The translations under genes and the position numbers were made by a program. Shown here piece by piece: positions 51,352 through 60,799 of a stretch of 64,000 nucleotides of DNA. This DNA comes from Alcanivorax sp. (GTDB lineage: Bacteria > Pseudomonadota > Gammaproteobacteria > Pseudomonadales > Alcanivoracaceae): NCBI RefSeq assembly GCF_017794965.1, contig NZ_CP051240.1, positions 868,001 to 932,000 on the forward strand. The letters run 5' to 3'. Under the pieces are notes generated by a model, which worked only from the letters and a program-made list of their open reading frames with translations, made no database searches and was not told where the DNA came from. How positions within the stretch are numbered: position 1 is the stretch's first letter; every line of letters begins with the position of its first letter.

Positions 51352-51386
51352 ACGGGGGAAGAGCTCGCGCTCTTCCCCCGTTTTTG
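51352..51386 (+). terminator. Intrinsic terminator after rplT
   Basis: ACGGGGGAAGAGC/GCTCTTCCCCCGT stem with a GCG-type loop and TTTTTG. pheS therefore probably needs its own promoter or partial read-through. Confidence 0.88.
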
Positions 51387-51401
51387 TTGGAACAAGAGAC
51401 G

Positions 51402-51470
51402 CAACAAGCAACATGCTTCATGCAACACGCCAGTCTGCGTGATGCGTGTTGCGTGAGGCGTGTAGCAGGG
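51402..51470. repeat. Imperfect inverted repeat of GCATG/GTTGCGTG words before pheS
   Basis: CAACAAGCAACATGCTTCATG on the left pairs with GCGTGATGCGTGTTGCGTG on the right (each arm about 20-30 bases; quoted in part). It ends 8 bases before pheS and could affect its expression. Confidence 0.7.
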
Positions 51471-51478
51471 GAATATCA

Positions 51479-52498
51479 ATGGAAAATCTCGATGCCCTGG
51501 TCGAAGCCGCGCTGGCGGAAGTAGAGCAGGCGGGCGATGTGCGGGCCCTGGATGATGTGCGGGTGAAATACCTGGGCAAGAAGGGCGAAATCAGTGCGCT
51601 GATGAAGGGCCTGGGCAAGTTGAGCGCGGAAGAGCGCCCCAAGGCTGGCGCTGTCATCAATGAAGGCAAGCAAAAGGTCCAGGAAGCGATTACTTCCCGC
51701 AAGACCCTGCTGGAAGAAGCCGCGCTGGCGGAGCAGCTGGCCAGTGAAACCGTGGATGTGACCCTGCCGGGCCGTGGCGATATGCCGGGCAACCTGCACC
51801 CGGTGAACCGCATGCGCCGCCGCATTGAAGATTTCTTCCTGCGCCTGGGGTTCGATATTTCCGAAGGGCCGGAAGTGGAAGATGATTTCCATAACTTTGA
51901 AGCCCTGAATATTCCCTCCCATCATCCGGCGCGTGCCATGCACGACACCTTCTATTTTGGTGATGGCCGTCTGCTGCGTACCCACACCTCGCCGGTGCAG
52001 GTGCGGGTCATGGAGCAGGGCAAGCCGCCGTTCCGCATTATTGCGCCGGGGCGGGTGTACCGTTGTGATTCCGATCTGACCCACACGCCCATGTTCCACC
52101 AGGTGGAAGGCCTGCTGGTGGACAAGGACATTACCTTTGCCGACCTTCGCGGCACCGTGGCGGAATTCCTGCGCTTCATCTTTGAAGTGGAAGACCTGCC
52201 GGTGCGTTTCCGTCCCAGCTATTTCCCGTTCACCGAGCCCAGTGCGGAAGTGGATGTGGGTTGCGTCAGCTGTGGCGGCGAAGGCTGCCGGGTGTGCTCG
52301 CACACCGGCTGGATCGAGATCATGGGCTGCGGCATGGTGCATCCCAAGGTGCTTGAGCACGGTGGCGTGGATGCTGAGGAATACAGCGGTTTTGCCTTCG
52401 GTATGGGGATCGAGCGGATCACCATGCTGCGCTACGGGGTGAACGATCTGCGGTTGTTCTTCGAGAATGACACCCGTTTCCTGTCCCAGTTCAGCTAA
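51479..52498 (+). CDS. pheS: Phenylalanyl-tRNA synthetase alpha subunit
   Basis: 339 residues, class II catalytic core. N-terminal coiled-coil arm (MENLDALVEAALAEV...), motif 2 around GRVYRCDSDLTHTPMFHQ, motif 3 in GFAFGMGIERITML. ATG 51479 is preferred over 51446, which would add repeat-encoded residues. Pairs with PheT. Confidence 0.97.
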   Translation: MENLDALVEAALAEVEQAGDVRALDDVRVKYLGKKGEISALMKGLGKLSAEERPKAGAVINEGKQKVQEAITSRKTLLEEAALAEQLASETVDVTLPGRGDMPGNLHPVNRMRRRIEDFFLRLGFDISEGPEVEDDFHNFEALNIPSHHPARAMHDTFYFGDGRLLRTHTSPVQVRVMEQGKPPFRIIAPGRVYRCDSDLTHTPMFHQVEGLLVDKDITFADLRGTVAEFLRFIFEVEDLPVRFRPSYFPFTEPSAEVDVGCVSCGGEGCRVCSHTGWIEIMGCGMVHPKVLEHGGVDAEEYSGFAFGMGIERITMLRYGVNDLRLFFENDTRFLSQFS

Positions 52499-52528
52499 CG
52501 CCCGCAAACACGTTTAAGGAATTCGATA

Positions 52529-54904
52529 ATGCTTGTGAATGAAGCCTGGTTGCGGGAGTGGGTGAACCCCGCGGTCGACACGGACACCCTGGTCAAACAG
52601 CTGACCATGGCCGGTCTGGAAGTAGACGGTGTAGAACCGGCGGCGCCGGTTTTTTCCGGTGTGGTGGTGGGCGTGGTGGAAAGCTGCGAACAGCACCCGG
52701 ATGCCGACAAGTTGCGCGTCTGCCAGGTGTCCAACGGCACGGACACGACCCAGGTGGTGTGTGGCGCCAGCAATGTGCGCCCCGGCCTGAAGATTCCCTT
52801 TGCCCAGGTGGGTGCCAAGCTGCCTGGTGATTTCAAGATCAAGAAAGCCAAGCTGCGTGGCGTCGAGTCCAACGGCATGCTGTGTGGTGCCTCCGAGCTG
52901 GGTCTGGAAGATCTGATCGATGGCCTGATGGAACTGCCGGAAGAGGCGCCCGTCGGCAAGGACTTCCGCGATTACCTGCAGCTGGACGATGCGGTCATCG
53001 AGGTGGATCTGACCCCCAACCGGGCGGACTGCCTGAGCGTGCGCGGTATTGCCCGCGAGCTGGGCGTGATGAACCAGAGCCCGCTCACCGAGGTGGCCAT
53101 CAGCAAGGTGGCACCGGCCATCGATGACACCCTCAACGTGACCCTGGCGGACAGCGATGCCTGCCCCCGTTATCTGGGGCGCGTGATCAAGGGCGTTGAT
53201 GTGAAGGCGGAGACCCCGCTGTGGATGATCGAGCGCCTGCGCCGTGCCGGTGTGCGTACTATCGATCCGATTGTCGATGTGACCAACTATGTGTTGTTGG
53301 AGCTGGGGCAGCCCCTGCATGCCTTCGACCTGGCCAAGCTCAACGGTGGCATCACCGTGCGCAAGGCCAACGCCGAAGAGAAGCTGACCACCTTGGACGA
53401 TCAGGAACTGACCCTGCGCAACGACACCCTGGTGATCGCCGATGACAGCGAGGCCCTGGCCCTGGCCGGCGTCATGGGGGGGAAACCGTCTTCCGTGACC
53501 GACAGCACCCAGGACATCTTCCTTGAGTGCGCTTTCTTTGCGCCGCTGGCCATTGCCGGCAAGGCCCGTTCCTATGGCTTGCACACCGATTCCTCCCACC
53601 GCTTCGAGCGCGGTGTGGACCCGCAGTTGCAAAATGACGCCATTGAGCGCGCCACCGCCCTGATCCTGGAGATCGCCGGCGGTCAGGCGGGCCCGGTGAC
53701 CGAGGCCGTGGACGAAGGCAAGCTGCCGAAGCAGGCGGAAATCACCCTGCGCGCTGAGCGGATCGAGGGGCTGCTGGGTATGGGCCTGCCTGCGACCCAG
53801 GTAGAAGACATCCTCAGTCGTCTGGGTATGGAGATTTCCACCCAGGAGAGCGGCAAGGAATGGGTTGTGCTGGCGCCCAGCTGGCGTTTTGATATGGCCA
53901 TCGAGCAGGATCTGATTGAAGAGCTGGCGCGTATCTACGGCTACGAGAAGCTGCCCAGCCGTGTTCCGGCGGGCTCGCCCTCTGGCGAGACCGTGGGTGA
54001 GCACGTGGTGGCCCTGCGCCGCCTTAGCGATACCCTGATCGATCGCGGCTATCTGGAAGCCATTACCTATACCTTTGTGGAGCCGGGCCTGCTCAAGCAG
54101 GTGGAGCCCCGCTACGAGCCCCTGCCGCTGCTCAATCCGATCTCGGCGGATCTGGGCGTGATGCGGACCACGTTGCTGGCCGGCTTGTTCAGCACCGCCC
54201 GCCATAACCTGAACCGTCAGGCGGAGCGTCTGCGTCTGTTTGAAACCGGGCTGCGCTTTGTGCCGGGTGAGGCAGGTCTTGAGCAGACCCCGATGATCGC
54301 GGGTCTGGTTTACGGCAGTGCCCAGCCGCAGAACTGGGAAGGCAAGCGGGCTGTGGACTTCTTCGACCTGAAAGGGGATGTGGAAGCCTTGCTCACGCTT
54401 TCTGACGTGGGGGCGTTCAGCTTTGAGGCCGGAGAGCACCCCGCGCTGCATCCGGGGCAGACCGCTGCGCTCAAGCGCGGAGAGGATGTGGTTGGCTATC
54501 TGGGCCGGATTCACCCCCGTCTTGCGGCGGATCTGGACCTGCCCGCCAATCTGTATGCCTTTGAGCTGGCGTCAGCACCTCTGCAGCAGGGGGTATTGCC
54601 CACCTTTGCCGGTGTGTCCGATCAGCCACGTATGCGTCGCGATCTGGCCTTTGTCGTGGATGACAGCGTTCCGGCGGGTGAGCTGGTAGCGGCGGTGCGA
54701 TCTGCCTGTGACGAGCGTCTCACCGATGTGCGGATTTTCGATATATATCAAGGTGATAGCATTGGTAAAAATCGCAAAAGCCTCGCTTTGGGCTTGACCT
54801 TCCAGGACCGTTCACGCACTCTTAAGGATCAAGAAGTCAACGACCTGGTTGAAGCTGTTGTTTCCCAGTTAAAACAACAGTTTAACGCCGCCTTAAGGGA
54901 TTGA
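52529..54904 (+). CDS. pheT: Phenylalanyl-tRNA synthetase beta subunit
   Basis: 791 residues: EMAP-like tRNA-binding domain (about 40-150), B3/B4 editing domain, B5 domain, catalytic-like module, and the ferredoxin-fold anticodon-binding domain at the C-terminus (QPRMRRDLAFVVDDSV). Forms the alpha2-beta2 enzyme with PheS and edits Tyr-tRNA-Phe. 30-base gap from pheS. Confidence 0.97.
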   Translation: MLVNEAWLREWVNPAVDTDTLVKQLTMAGLEVDGVEPAAPVFSGVVVGVVESCEQHPDADKLRVCQVSNGTDTTQVVCGASNVRPGLKIPFAQVGAKLPGDFKIKKAKLRGVESNGMLCGASELGLEDLIDGLMELPEEAPVGKDFRDYLQLDDAVIEVDLTPNRADCLSVRGIARELGVMNQSPLTEVAISKVAPAIDDTLNVTLADSDACPRYLGRVIKGVDVKAETPLWMIERLRRAGVRTIDPIVDVTNYVLLELGQPLHAFDLAKLNGGITVRKANAEEKLTTLDDQELTLRNDTLVIADDSEALALAGVMGGKPSSVTDSTQDIFLECAFFAPLAIAGKARSYGLHTDSSHRFERGVDPQLQNDAIERATALILEIAGGQAGPVTEAVDEGKLPKQAEITLRAERIEGLLGMGLPATQVEDILSRLGMEISTQESGKEWVVLAPSWRFDMAIEQDLIEELARIYGYEKLPSRVPAGSPSGETVGEHVVALRRLSDTLIDRGYLEAITYTFVEPGLLKQVEPRYEPLPLLNPISADLGVMRTTLLAGLFSTARHNLNRQAERLRLFETGLRFVPGEAGLEQTPMIAGLVYGSAQPQNWEGKRAVDFFDLKGDVEALLTLSDVGAFSFEAGEHPALHPGQTAALKRGEDVVGYLGRIHPRLAADLDLPANLYAFELASAPLQQGVLPTFAGVSDQPRMRRDLAFVVDDSVPAGELVAAVRSACDERLTDVRIFDIYQGDSIGKNRKSLALGLTFQDRSRTLKDQEVNDLVEAVVSQLKQQFNAALRD

Positions 54905-54924
54905 TTCGGGATTGGGAGTGATTC

Positions 54925-55227
54925 ATGGGAGCGCTGACCAAAGCGGACATGGCCGAGCGCCTGTTTGAAGAGCTTGGCCTTAACAAGCGCGAAGCCAAGG
55001 AAATGGTGGAAATGTTCTTCGAGGAAATTCGCCATTCCCTGGAAAACAACGTTCCCGTGAAGCTGTCCGGTTTCGGCAATTTTGATCTCAGAGATAAAAG
55101 TGAACGACCAGGGCGCAATCCGAAAACCGGTGAGGAAATCCCCATCACTGCCCGTCGGGTTGTCACCTTCCGTCCAGGACAAAAACTAAAACAACGGGTT
55201 GAGGCGTATGCTGGAACCAAGTCATAA
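54925..55227 (+). CDS. ihfA: Integration host factor alpha subunit
   Basis: DNA-bending protein of 100 residues. MGALTKADMAERLFEELGLNKREAKE start and the DNA-intercalating arm GRNPKTGEEIPITARRVVTF (quoted in part) are IHF-alpha typical. Follows pheT as in most gammaproteobacteria. Confidence 0.96.
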   Translation: MGALTKADMAERLFEELGLNKREAKEMVEMFFEEIRHSLENNVPVKLSGFGNFDLRDKSERPGRNPKTGEEIPITARRVVTFRPGQKLKQRVEAYAGTKS

Positions 55228-55567
55228 CGACGAACTCCCGGCGATCCCGGGCAAGCGGTATTTTACCATTGGCGAAGTGAGCGACCTGTGTGATGTAAAG
55301 CCGCACGTGCTGCGCTACTGGGAACAGGAATTTCCCCAGCTCAAGCCGGTAAAGCGCCGTGGCAACCGTCGTTACTATCAGCGCCAGGATGTGCTGATGA
55401 TTCGCCAGATCCGTAGCCTGCTGTACGATCAGGGGTTCACCATTGGTGGTGCCCGGCAGCAGCTTACCGGTGGTGCCAATGCGGAATCCGCCACCCAGTA
55501 CCATCAGCTGATCAAGCAGATGATCGTGGAGCTGGAAGACGTCCTCGACGTGCTCAAGGCCTCCTGA
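55208..55567 (+). CDS. MerR-family transcriptional regulator
   Basis: 119 residues from ATG 55208, overlapping the ihfA 3' end by 20 bases. The MerR winged helix is plain: RYFTIGEVSDLCDVKPHVLRYWE. A short C-terminal helix follows and no Cys metal site is seen. This ihfA-linked MerR is a conserved neighbour of unknown target. Confidence 0.92.
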   Translation: MLEPSHNDELPAIPGKRYFTIGEVSDLCDVKPHVLRYWEQEFPQLKPVKRRGNRRYYQRQDVLMIRQIRSLLYDQGFTIGGARQQLTGGANAESATQYHQLIKQMIVELEDVLDVLKAS

Positions 55568-56230
<663 letters not shown>

Positions 56231-56243
56231 ATTTGGTCGGATC

Positions 56244-56273
56244 AAAAAGCTCGGCATTAGCCGGGCTTTTTTT
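56244..56273 (+). terminator. Intrinsic terminator after tRNA-Pro
   Basis: AAAAGCTCGGC/GCCGGGCTTTTTTT with a short loop. Confidence 0.8.
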
Positions 56274-56582
56274 GTGGCCGCTCGGCGGCCGCAACACGCT
56301 TCACGTATCAGGCAACACCCGGAAGGGCGGTGCCAAATGGCATCCCCTCTTGGTACCCAGCCTGCACGGCACGCCTGTAGGAGCTTGCCTGCAAGCGATC
56401 CGAGCGACAGCGAGGTAATCCGTTTCGAGTTACGAGAAGCGAGTTTCGAAAGGCAAAACCAGGAGCATGGAAAGCGGTTCGGGTTTTGATCTTTGAAATG
56501 CGTTTCTGGAATCCGTACCTCGCTTAGGCTCGGATCGCCCAGGCAAGCTGGGCTCCTACGGCGGGGTATAGCATGTGTTTTC

Positions 56583-56657
56583 GACGCAAAAAGGCCCGCC
56601 CGGTTTACCGGGCGGGCCTTTTTGCGTCAGGCGTCAGGCGTCAGGCGTCAGGCGTCC
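56583..56657. terminator. Bidirectional terminator plus tandem GCGTCAG repeat
   Basis: 56583-56628 is a perfect stem (AAAAAGGCCCGCCCGG and complement) with A- and T-runs. It ends the leftward ylqF transcript. It runs directly into four tandem copies of the 7-mer GCGTCAG (56625-56652), one of which overlaps the stem. Confidence 0.9.
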
Positions 56658-56660
56658 TAG

Positions 56661-57605
56661 TCAGGCCTTCTTGTTCGCCTTGGCCTTGTAAGCTGCCTTT
56701 CTTGCCTTTTTGCGTTCTTCCTTTTCCTTCGCCTTTCTGGCGCGGATTTCCGCTACCTTGACGTGTTCCTTCTCGGCCATGGCCGGGGTTTCCAGGGTGA
56801 TCTGGCCCAGTTTGCCATTGCGGAACTCATTGATCAGCAGCGCCGCTGCGCGGTCGAAATCCACATGGCCACCACGGCCCAGGCAGCCGCGCTGCTTGCC
56901 GATGACTTCCAGCAACGGTACGCCTTCGCTGGGCAGATCGGCCTGTTTGAAACGCTCCTGCATGAGTGCCGGATAGGCCTCCATGAAGTACTCCGCGGCA
57001 AACAGGGCCACATCATCCTCGTGCATGGCGGTGGCCTTGATGGCGCCGGACAGGGCCAGGCGATAACCGCTGGCCGCGTTCTCGATCTTGGGCCAGAGGA
57101 TCCCCGGAGAATCGATCAGGATCAGCCCTTCACCCAGTTCGATGCGCTGCTGGCGCTGGGTCACCGCCGGTTCGTTACCCGCTTTGGCCACCTGACGGCC
57201 GGCCAGGGTATTGATCAGTGTGGATTTGCCCACATTGGGGATGCCGGTGATCAGGGCGGTGATGGTCGTGGCGCGGTCAATCCGCTTGTTCACCATTTTC
57301 CGGCAGGTATCGGCCAGTTTGCGTATGGTTTCCGGCTTGTGGGTGGTGATGGCCTGGGCCCGCACGGTGGGGTCCTGTTGCAGGTGCTCAAGCCACCGGG
57401 CTGTGATCTGCGGGTCGGCCAGATCGCTTTTGCTGAGCAGCTTCAGGCAGGGCTTGCCCTGGCGAAAGCCTTCAATCACCGGGTTGCTGCTGCTGTAGGG
57501 CAGACGGGCATCGACGATCTCGATGATCAGGTCCACCTTGGGCAGCAGATCGTGGATTTCACGGGTGGCCTTGTTCATGTGGCCGGGGAACCAGTTGATG
57601 CTCAT
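56661..57605 (-). CDS. ylqF: Ribosome-biogenesis GTPase YlqF/RbgA-like
   Basis: Circularly permuted GTPase of 314 residues. The permuted order G4 (LLSKSDLAD at about 58-66) then G1 (GIPNVGKSTLIN) then G3 (DSPGILWP) is diagnostic of YlqF. The INWFPGHMNKA start is also typical. A strongly basic C-terminal tail (KAKEKEERKKARKAAYKAKANKKA, quoted in part) may bind rRNA. Acts in 50S assembly in Bacillus; role here inferred. Confidence 0.93.
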   Translation of the reverse strand: MSINWFPGHMNKATREIHDLLPKVDLIIEIVDARLPYSSSNPVIEGFRQGKPCLKLLSKSDLADPQITARWLEHLQQDPTVRAQAITTHKPETIRKLADTCRKMVNKRIDRATTITALITGIPNVGKSTLINTLAGRQVAKAGNEPAVTQRQQRIELGEGLILIDSPGILWPKIENAASGYRLALSGAIKATAMHEDDVALFAAEYFMEAYPALMQERFKQADLPSEGVPLLEVIGKQRGCLGRGGHVDFDRAAALLINEFRNGKLGQITLETPAMAEKEHVKVAEIRARKAKEKEERKKARKAAYKAKANKKA

Positions 57606-57819
57606 CAAGGGGCCTGCTCTGGAAAATGCGAATTGGCCGGGATTATATCGGTTCTTGTCCGGCCTTGCTGAACGGAAGCAGTTGTCGAGAGCCGCCTGTG
57701 AAGGCCACGAAATTGCGCATGACGGTTTTCGCCAATGCCCTGATACGTCCCGTCATGAGTGTCTCATACGTACTCGTATACACTGTATACCATTGATTCT
57801 GATAACAGCGGAGTACGGT

Positions 57820-59022
57820 ATGGATCTGCGTGTGCCGGAGCAGGAAAAGGCATTTCGGGAAGAGGTGCGGACCTTTCTTGAAGAAAGTCTGCCCCCCGAA
57901 ATTCGGGAAGCAGGCAAGATGGTGACCTCGGTGTTCGCACCGGTGAAGGAAGCCATGGCCTGGCAGAAAATCCTCAATGACAAGGGTTGGGCAGCCCCCC
58001 ACTGGCCGAAAGAGCATGGCGGGACCGGCTGGAGCGTCACCCAGCGTGCCATCTTTGCTGAAGAACTGGTGCGTGCCGAAACCCCGCCGCTGGTGCCCAT
58101 GGGCCTGCACATGTGTGGCCCCTGCCTGATCGGCTGTGGGACTGAGGAACAGCAGAAGGAATACCTGCCGAAGATCCTTAACGGTGAGCATTTCTGGTGT
58201 CAGGGCTATTCCGAGCCCGGCTCTGGTTCTGACCTGGCCTCTCTGAAGACCTTTGCTGAAAAAGACGGTGATGACTACATCATCAACGGCACCAAGATCT
58301 GGACCACCTACGCTCATTACGCCAACAAGATGTTTGCGCTGGTGCGCACCAATAAAGACGGCAAGCCCCAGCAGGGCATTACCTTCCTGCTGCTGGATAT
58401 GGACCTGCCGGGCATCAGCATCGAGCCCATCGTCGGTCTGGATGAAGTCACCGAGCAGTGTCAGGTGTTCTTCGACAACGTGCGTGTCCCCCAGGCGAAC
58501 CGTGTGGGCGAGGAGAACGACGGCTGGACCGTGGCCAAGTACTTGCTCACCTTCGAGCGTGGTGGTCAGGAATACGCTCCGGGCCTGAACGTACAGCTGG
58601 AAAAGATCCGTCTGATGGCCGAAAAACAGCAGACCGTGCACGGCCCCATGAGCAAGGATCCGGTCTGGCAGCACAAGTTTGCTTCCGTGGAAGCGGATGT
58701 GCTGGCACTGGAATTTACCGAGATGCGTATCAAGTCTGCACTGTCTTCCGGCAAGGATCCGGGCGCGCTGTCTTCCATGACCAAGATCCTCGGCACCGAA
58801 CTGCTGCAAAAAGTCACCGAACTGCGTATCGAGACCCTCGGTGCCCAGGCCGCCATCTGGCAGCCTCAGGCCCTGGTGCCCGGTGATGAGCAACCGATCA
58901 TCGGGCCGGAGTATGCGCTGACCGCCATGCCCCATTACCTGAACTCACGAGCCTGCTCCATCTATGGCGGCTCCAACGAAGTCCAGCGCGGCATTATTGC
59001 CAAAGCCGTTCTGGGTTTGTAA
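57820..59022 (+). CDS. Acyl-CoA dehydrogenase (pimeloyl-CoA dehydrogenase large-subunit type)
   Basis: 400 residues from ATG 57820 (CGGAG upstream). Domain order: N-terminal helices, middle beta domain with CQGYSEPGSGSDLAS and the flavin-contact WTTYAHYANK, C-terminal helices ending SIYGGSNEVQRGIIAKAVLGL (partly quoted). FAD enzyme that oxidises an acyl-CoA to the enoyl-CoA. Paired with the gene at 59048 as in PimC/PimD-type two-subunit systems. Chain length of the substrate is unknown. Confidence 0.92.
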   Translation: MDLRVPEQEKAFREEVRTFLEESLPPEIREAGKMVTSVFAPVKEAMAWQKILNDKGWAAPHWPKEHGGTGWSVTQRAIFAEELVRAETPPLVPMGLHMCGPCLIGCGTEEQQKEYLPKILNGEHFWCQGYSEPGSGSDLASLKTFAEKDGDDYIINGTKIWTTYAHYANKMFALVRTNKDGKPQQGITFLLLDMDLPGISIEPIVGLDEVTEQCQVFFDNVRVPQANRVGEENDGWTVAKYLLTFERGGQEYAPGLNVQLEKIRLMAEKQQTVHGPMSKDPVWQHKFASVEADVLALEFTEMRIKSALSSGKDPGALSSMTKILGTELLQKVTELRIETLGAQAAIWQPQALVPGDEQPIIGPEYALTAMPHYLNSRACSIYGGSNEVQRGIIAKAVLGL

Positions 59023-59047
59023 GCGTCCGCCAACAAGGAGAAGTCTG

Positions 59048-60172
59048 ATGAATTTTCAGTTGAGTGAAGAACAGCAAATGCTGGCGGACAGCGCCAAGCG
59101 TTTTGTCCGTGATAACCACGATGTGGAAAAGCACCGCCAGAACAAGAAGCTGATGCCGCTGGACGAAGCGACCTGGAATCAGTTCGCCGAACTGGGCTGG
59201 CTGGCCGTACCGTTTGCCGAAGAGCACGGTGGTCTGGGCATGGGCCCGCTGGAGACCATGGTACTGCTGCAGGAACTGGGTGAAGGCCTGATCATGGCAC
59301 CCTATATTGCCACCGTGGTTCTGGGCGGCGGTTTCCTGCGTCATGCCTCTGAAGCCCAACAGGGTGAAACCATTCCGTCCCTGTTGGAAGGTGGCCTGCA
59401 GCTGGCCTTTGCCGCAGAAGAATACGAGCGCGTATTCAGCCTGGAAAACACCGCCATGCAGGGCGATGTGCAAGGGAGCGACGTGGTGCTCAATGGCACC
59501 AAAGCCTGTGTCCTGAACGGGGACCATGCTGATCAGCTGATCGTGCTGGCCCGTACTGCAGGCCAGGTGGGCGACAAGGACGGCCTGAGCCTGTTTCTGG
59601 TGGATGCCAATGCCGAAGGGGTTGAGCGTACTCCCCACCGTACCGTGGACGGTCGCCAGGGTGCAGAGATCCGCTTCAGTAATGTGAAGGTGGCCGAGGC
59701 GGCACGCATCGGTGAGATGAACAAGGCTTACGAGATTGCCAAAAGCGTCCTGCTGGAAGGCCTGCTGGCCCTGTCTGCCGAGTGTACTGGCAGCCTGTCC
59801 GTGCTGCTCAACGATACCGTTGAATACAGCAAGACCCGCAAGCAGTTCGGCCTGCCGATTGGGAAATTCCAGGTGCTGCAGTTCCGCATGGCGGACATGT
59901 TCATCGCCATGGAGCAGACCAAATCACTGTTGATGGCGGCTACCATGAAACTGGTGGAAGGGCATGATGATGCGGCCAAGGCGGTCCACGCCATGAAGGC
60001 GCAGCTGGGCCGTGCCGGCCGCAAGATTGGCCAGGAAGCCATCCAGATTCACGGTGGCATGGGCATGACCGACGAGCTGAACGTGGGCCACTTCGTCAAG
60101 CGCCTGAGTGCGGTAGATGGTGTGTTCGGCAATGCGGATGTCCACCTGATGGAGATCGCGCGCTCCGCGTAA
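59048..60172 (+). CDS. Acyl-CoA dehydrogenase (pimeloyl-CoA dehydrogenase small-subunit type)
   Basis: 374 residues, AAGGAG ribosome site before ATG 59048. Typical ACAD fold, but the flavin-contact and catalytic segments are weaker than in the first gene (LVDANAEGVERTP; ending QIHGGMGMTDELNVGHFVKRL in part). Twenty-five bases after its partner, so likely one heteromeric enzyme for fatty or dicarboxylic acyl-CoA oxidation. Confidence 0.9.
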   Translation: MNFQLSEEQQMLADSAKRFVRDNHDVEKHRQNKKLMPLDEATWNQFAELGWLAVPFAEEHGGLGMGPLETMVLLQELGEGLIMAPYIATVVLGGGFLRHASEAQQGETIPSLLEGGLQLAFAAEEYERVFSLENTAMQGDVQGSDVVLNGTKACVLNGDHADQLIVLARTAGQVGDKDGLSLFLVDANAEGVERTPHRTVDGRQGAEIRFSNVKVAEAARIGEMNKAYEIAKSVLLEGLLALSAECTGSLSVLLNDTVEYSKTRKQFGLPIGKFQVLQFRMADMFIAMEQTKSLLMAATMKLVEGHDDAAKAVHAMKAQLGRAGRKIGQEAIQIHGGMGMTDELNVGHFVKRLSAVDGVFGNADVHLMEIARSA

Positions 60173-60212
60173 TCTTCCGTTGGAGGGAACACAAAAAAGG
60201 CGGCCCTCGGGC

Positions 60213-60476
60213 CGCTGCTGTCCCACAGTTTGATTTAGCGAAGTCCGAAACCCGCCAGGCTGGCAAGCTGGCGGGTTTCTCTGTTTAGGGGAACAGGATT
60301 TAACCGCCGCATTCTGACGCTCGCAGATACCTGTCTCTTGGGAGCCTGCTTGCAGGCGAATGTTGGTGCGGCAAGGGCTATTCGCTTCAAGCATACCCTG
60401 ACGAGCACAGAGAGCTCCCACAAGAGAACGCGCCTCCTCTTCCTCAGGACCTTCATGGAACTGTGGGACAGCAGTG
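60213..60476. repeat. Dispersed ~264-bp element with 19-bp inverted ends, copy 2 (intact/empty site)
   Basis: In the opposite orientation to copy 1 at 7927-8493 and lacking the MITE. CTGCTGTCCCACAGTTTGAT reads straight through TTTAGCGAAGTCC where copy 1 carries the MITE, so it serves as an empty-site reference. It is flanked on both sides by A/T-run GGCCCTCGGGCC hairpins (60192-60213 and 60475-60496), as if placed in the loop of a terminator. Confidence 0.87.
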
Positions 60477-60799
60477 GCCCGAGGGCCCCTTTTTTGTTGG
60501 CCGCTCTTCGGCCACTTTTACGCCCGCCAGGGGGGCTGTCGTGTGGGAGCGTGCTTGCACGCGAATGGCCATCGGATATACAAACCTTCGCGTGCAGACA
60601 TACCCTAAAGGGCACAAGCGCTCCCACAAAAAATCCGTTTCTCTTCTTCATAAAAACAGGCGAAGCCTGAGGGGTTTGGGTTTCGGCGTCAGGCTTCGGG
60701 CATCTGGCGTCATGCGTCACAGCCGCAGCGCGGCAAAAGAAAACCCGCACAGCGCAAGCTGTGCGGGTTTCTCTTACTGCTTTACTGCAGGGTCCTGGA
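60477..60799. other. REP-like repeats and terminator of the diheme gene
   Basis: GTGGGAGCGTGCTTGCACGCGA (60541-60562) pairs with a matching arm ending GCTCCCAC near 60628. A GGCGTCAGG-family run lies at 60687-60718. The perfect stem ACCCGCACAGC/GCTGTGCGGGT with flanking A/T runs (60736-60773) terminates the leftward gene. No gene. Confidence 0.75.

Noticed and set aside
52514..54514. 666-codon open frame on the minus strand
   Set aside because: Antisense to pheT; composition (Gln/His/Gly-rich) marks it as a mirror of a high-GC gene.
56625..56657. Possible CRISPR or iteron array
   Set aside because: Only four 7-base tandem units directly after a terminator; part of the GCGTC word family, not a replication origin or CRISPR.
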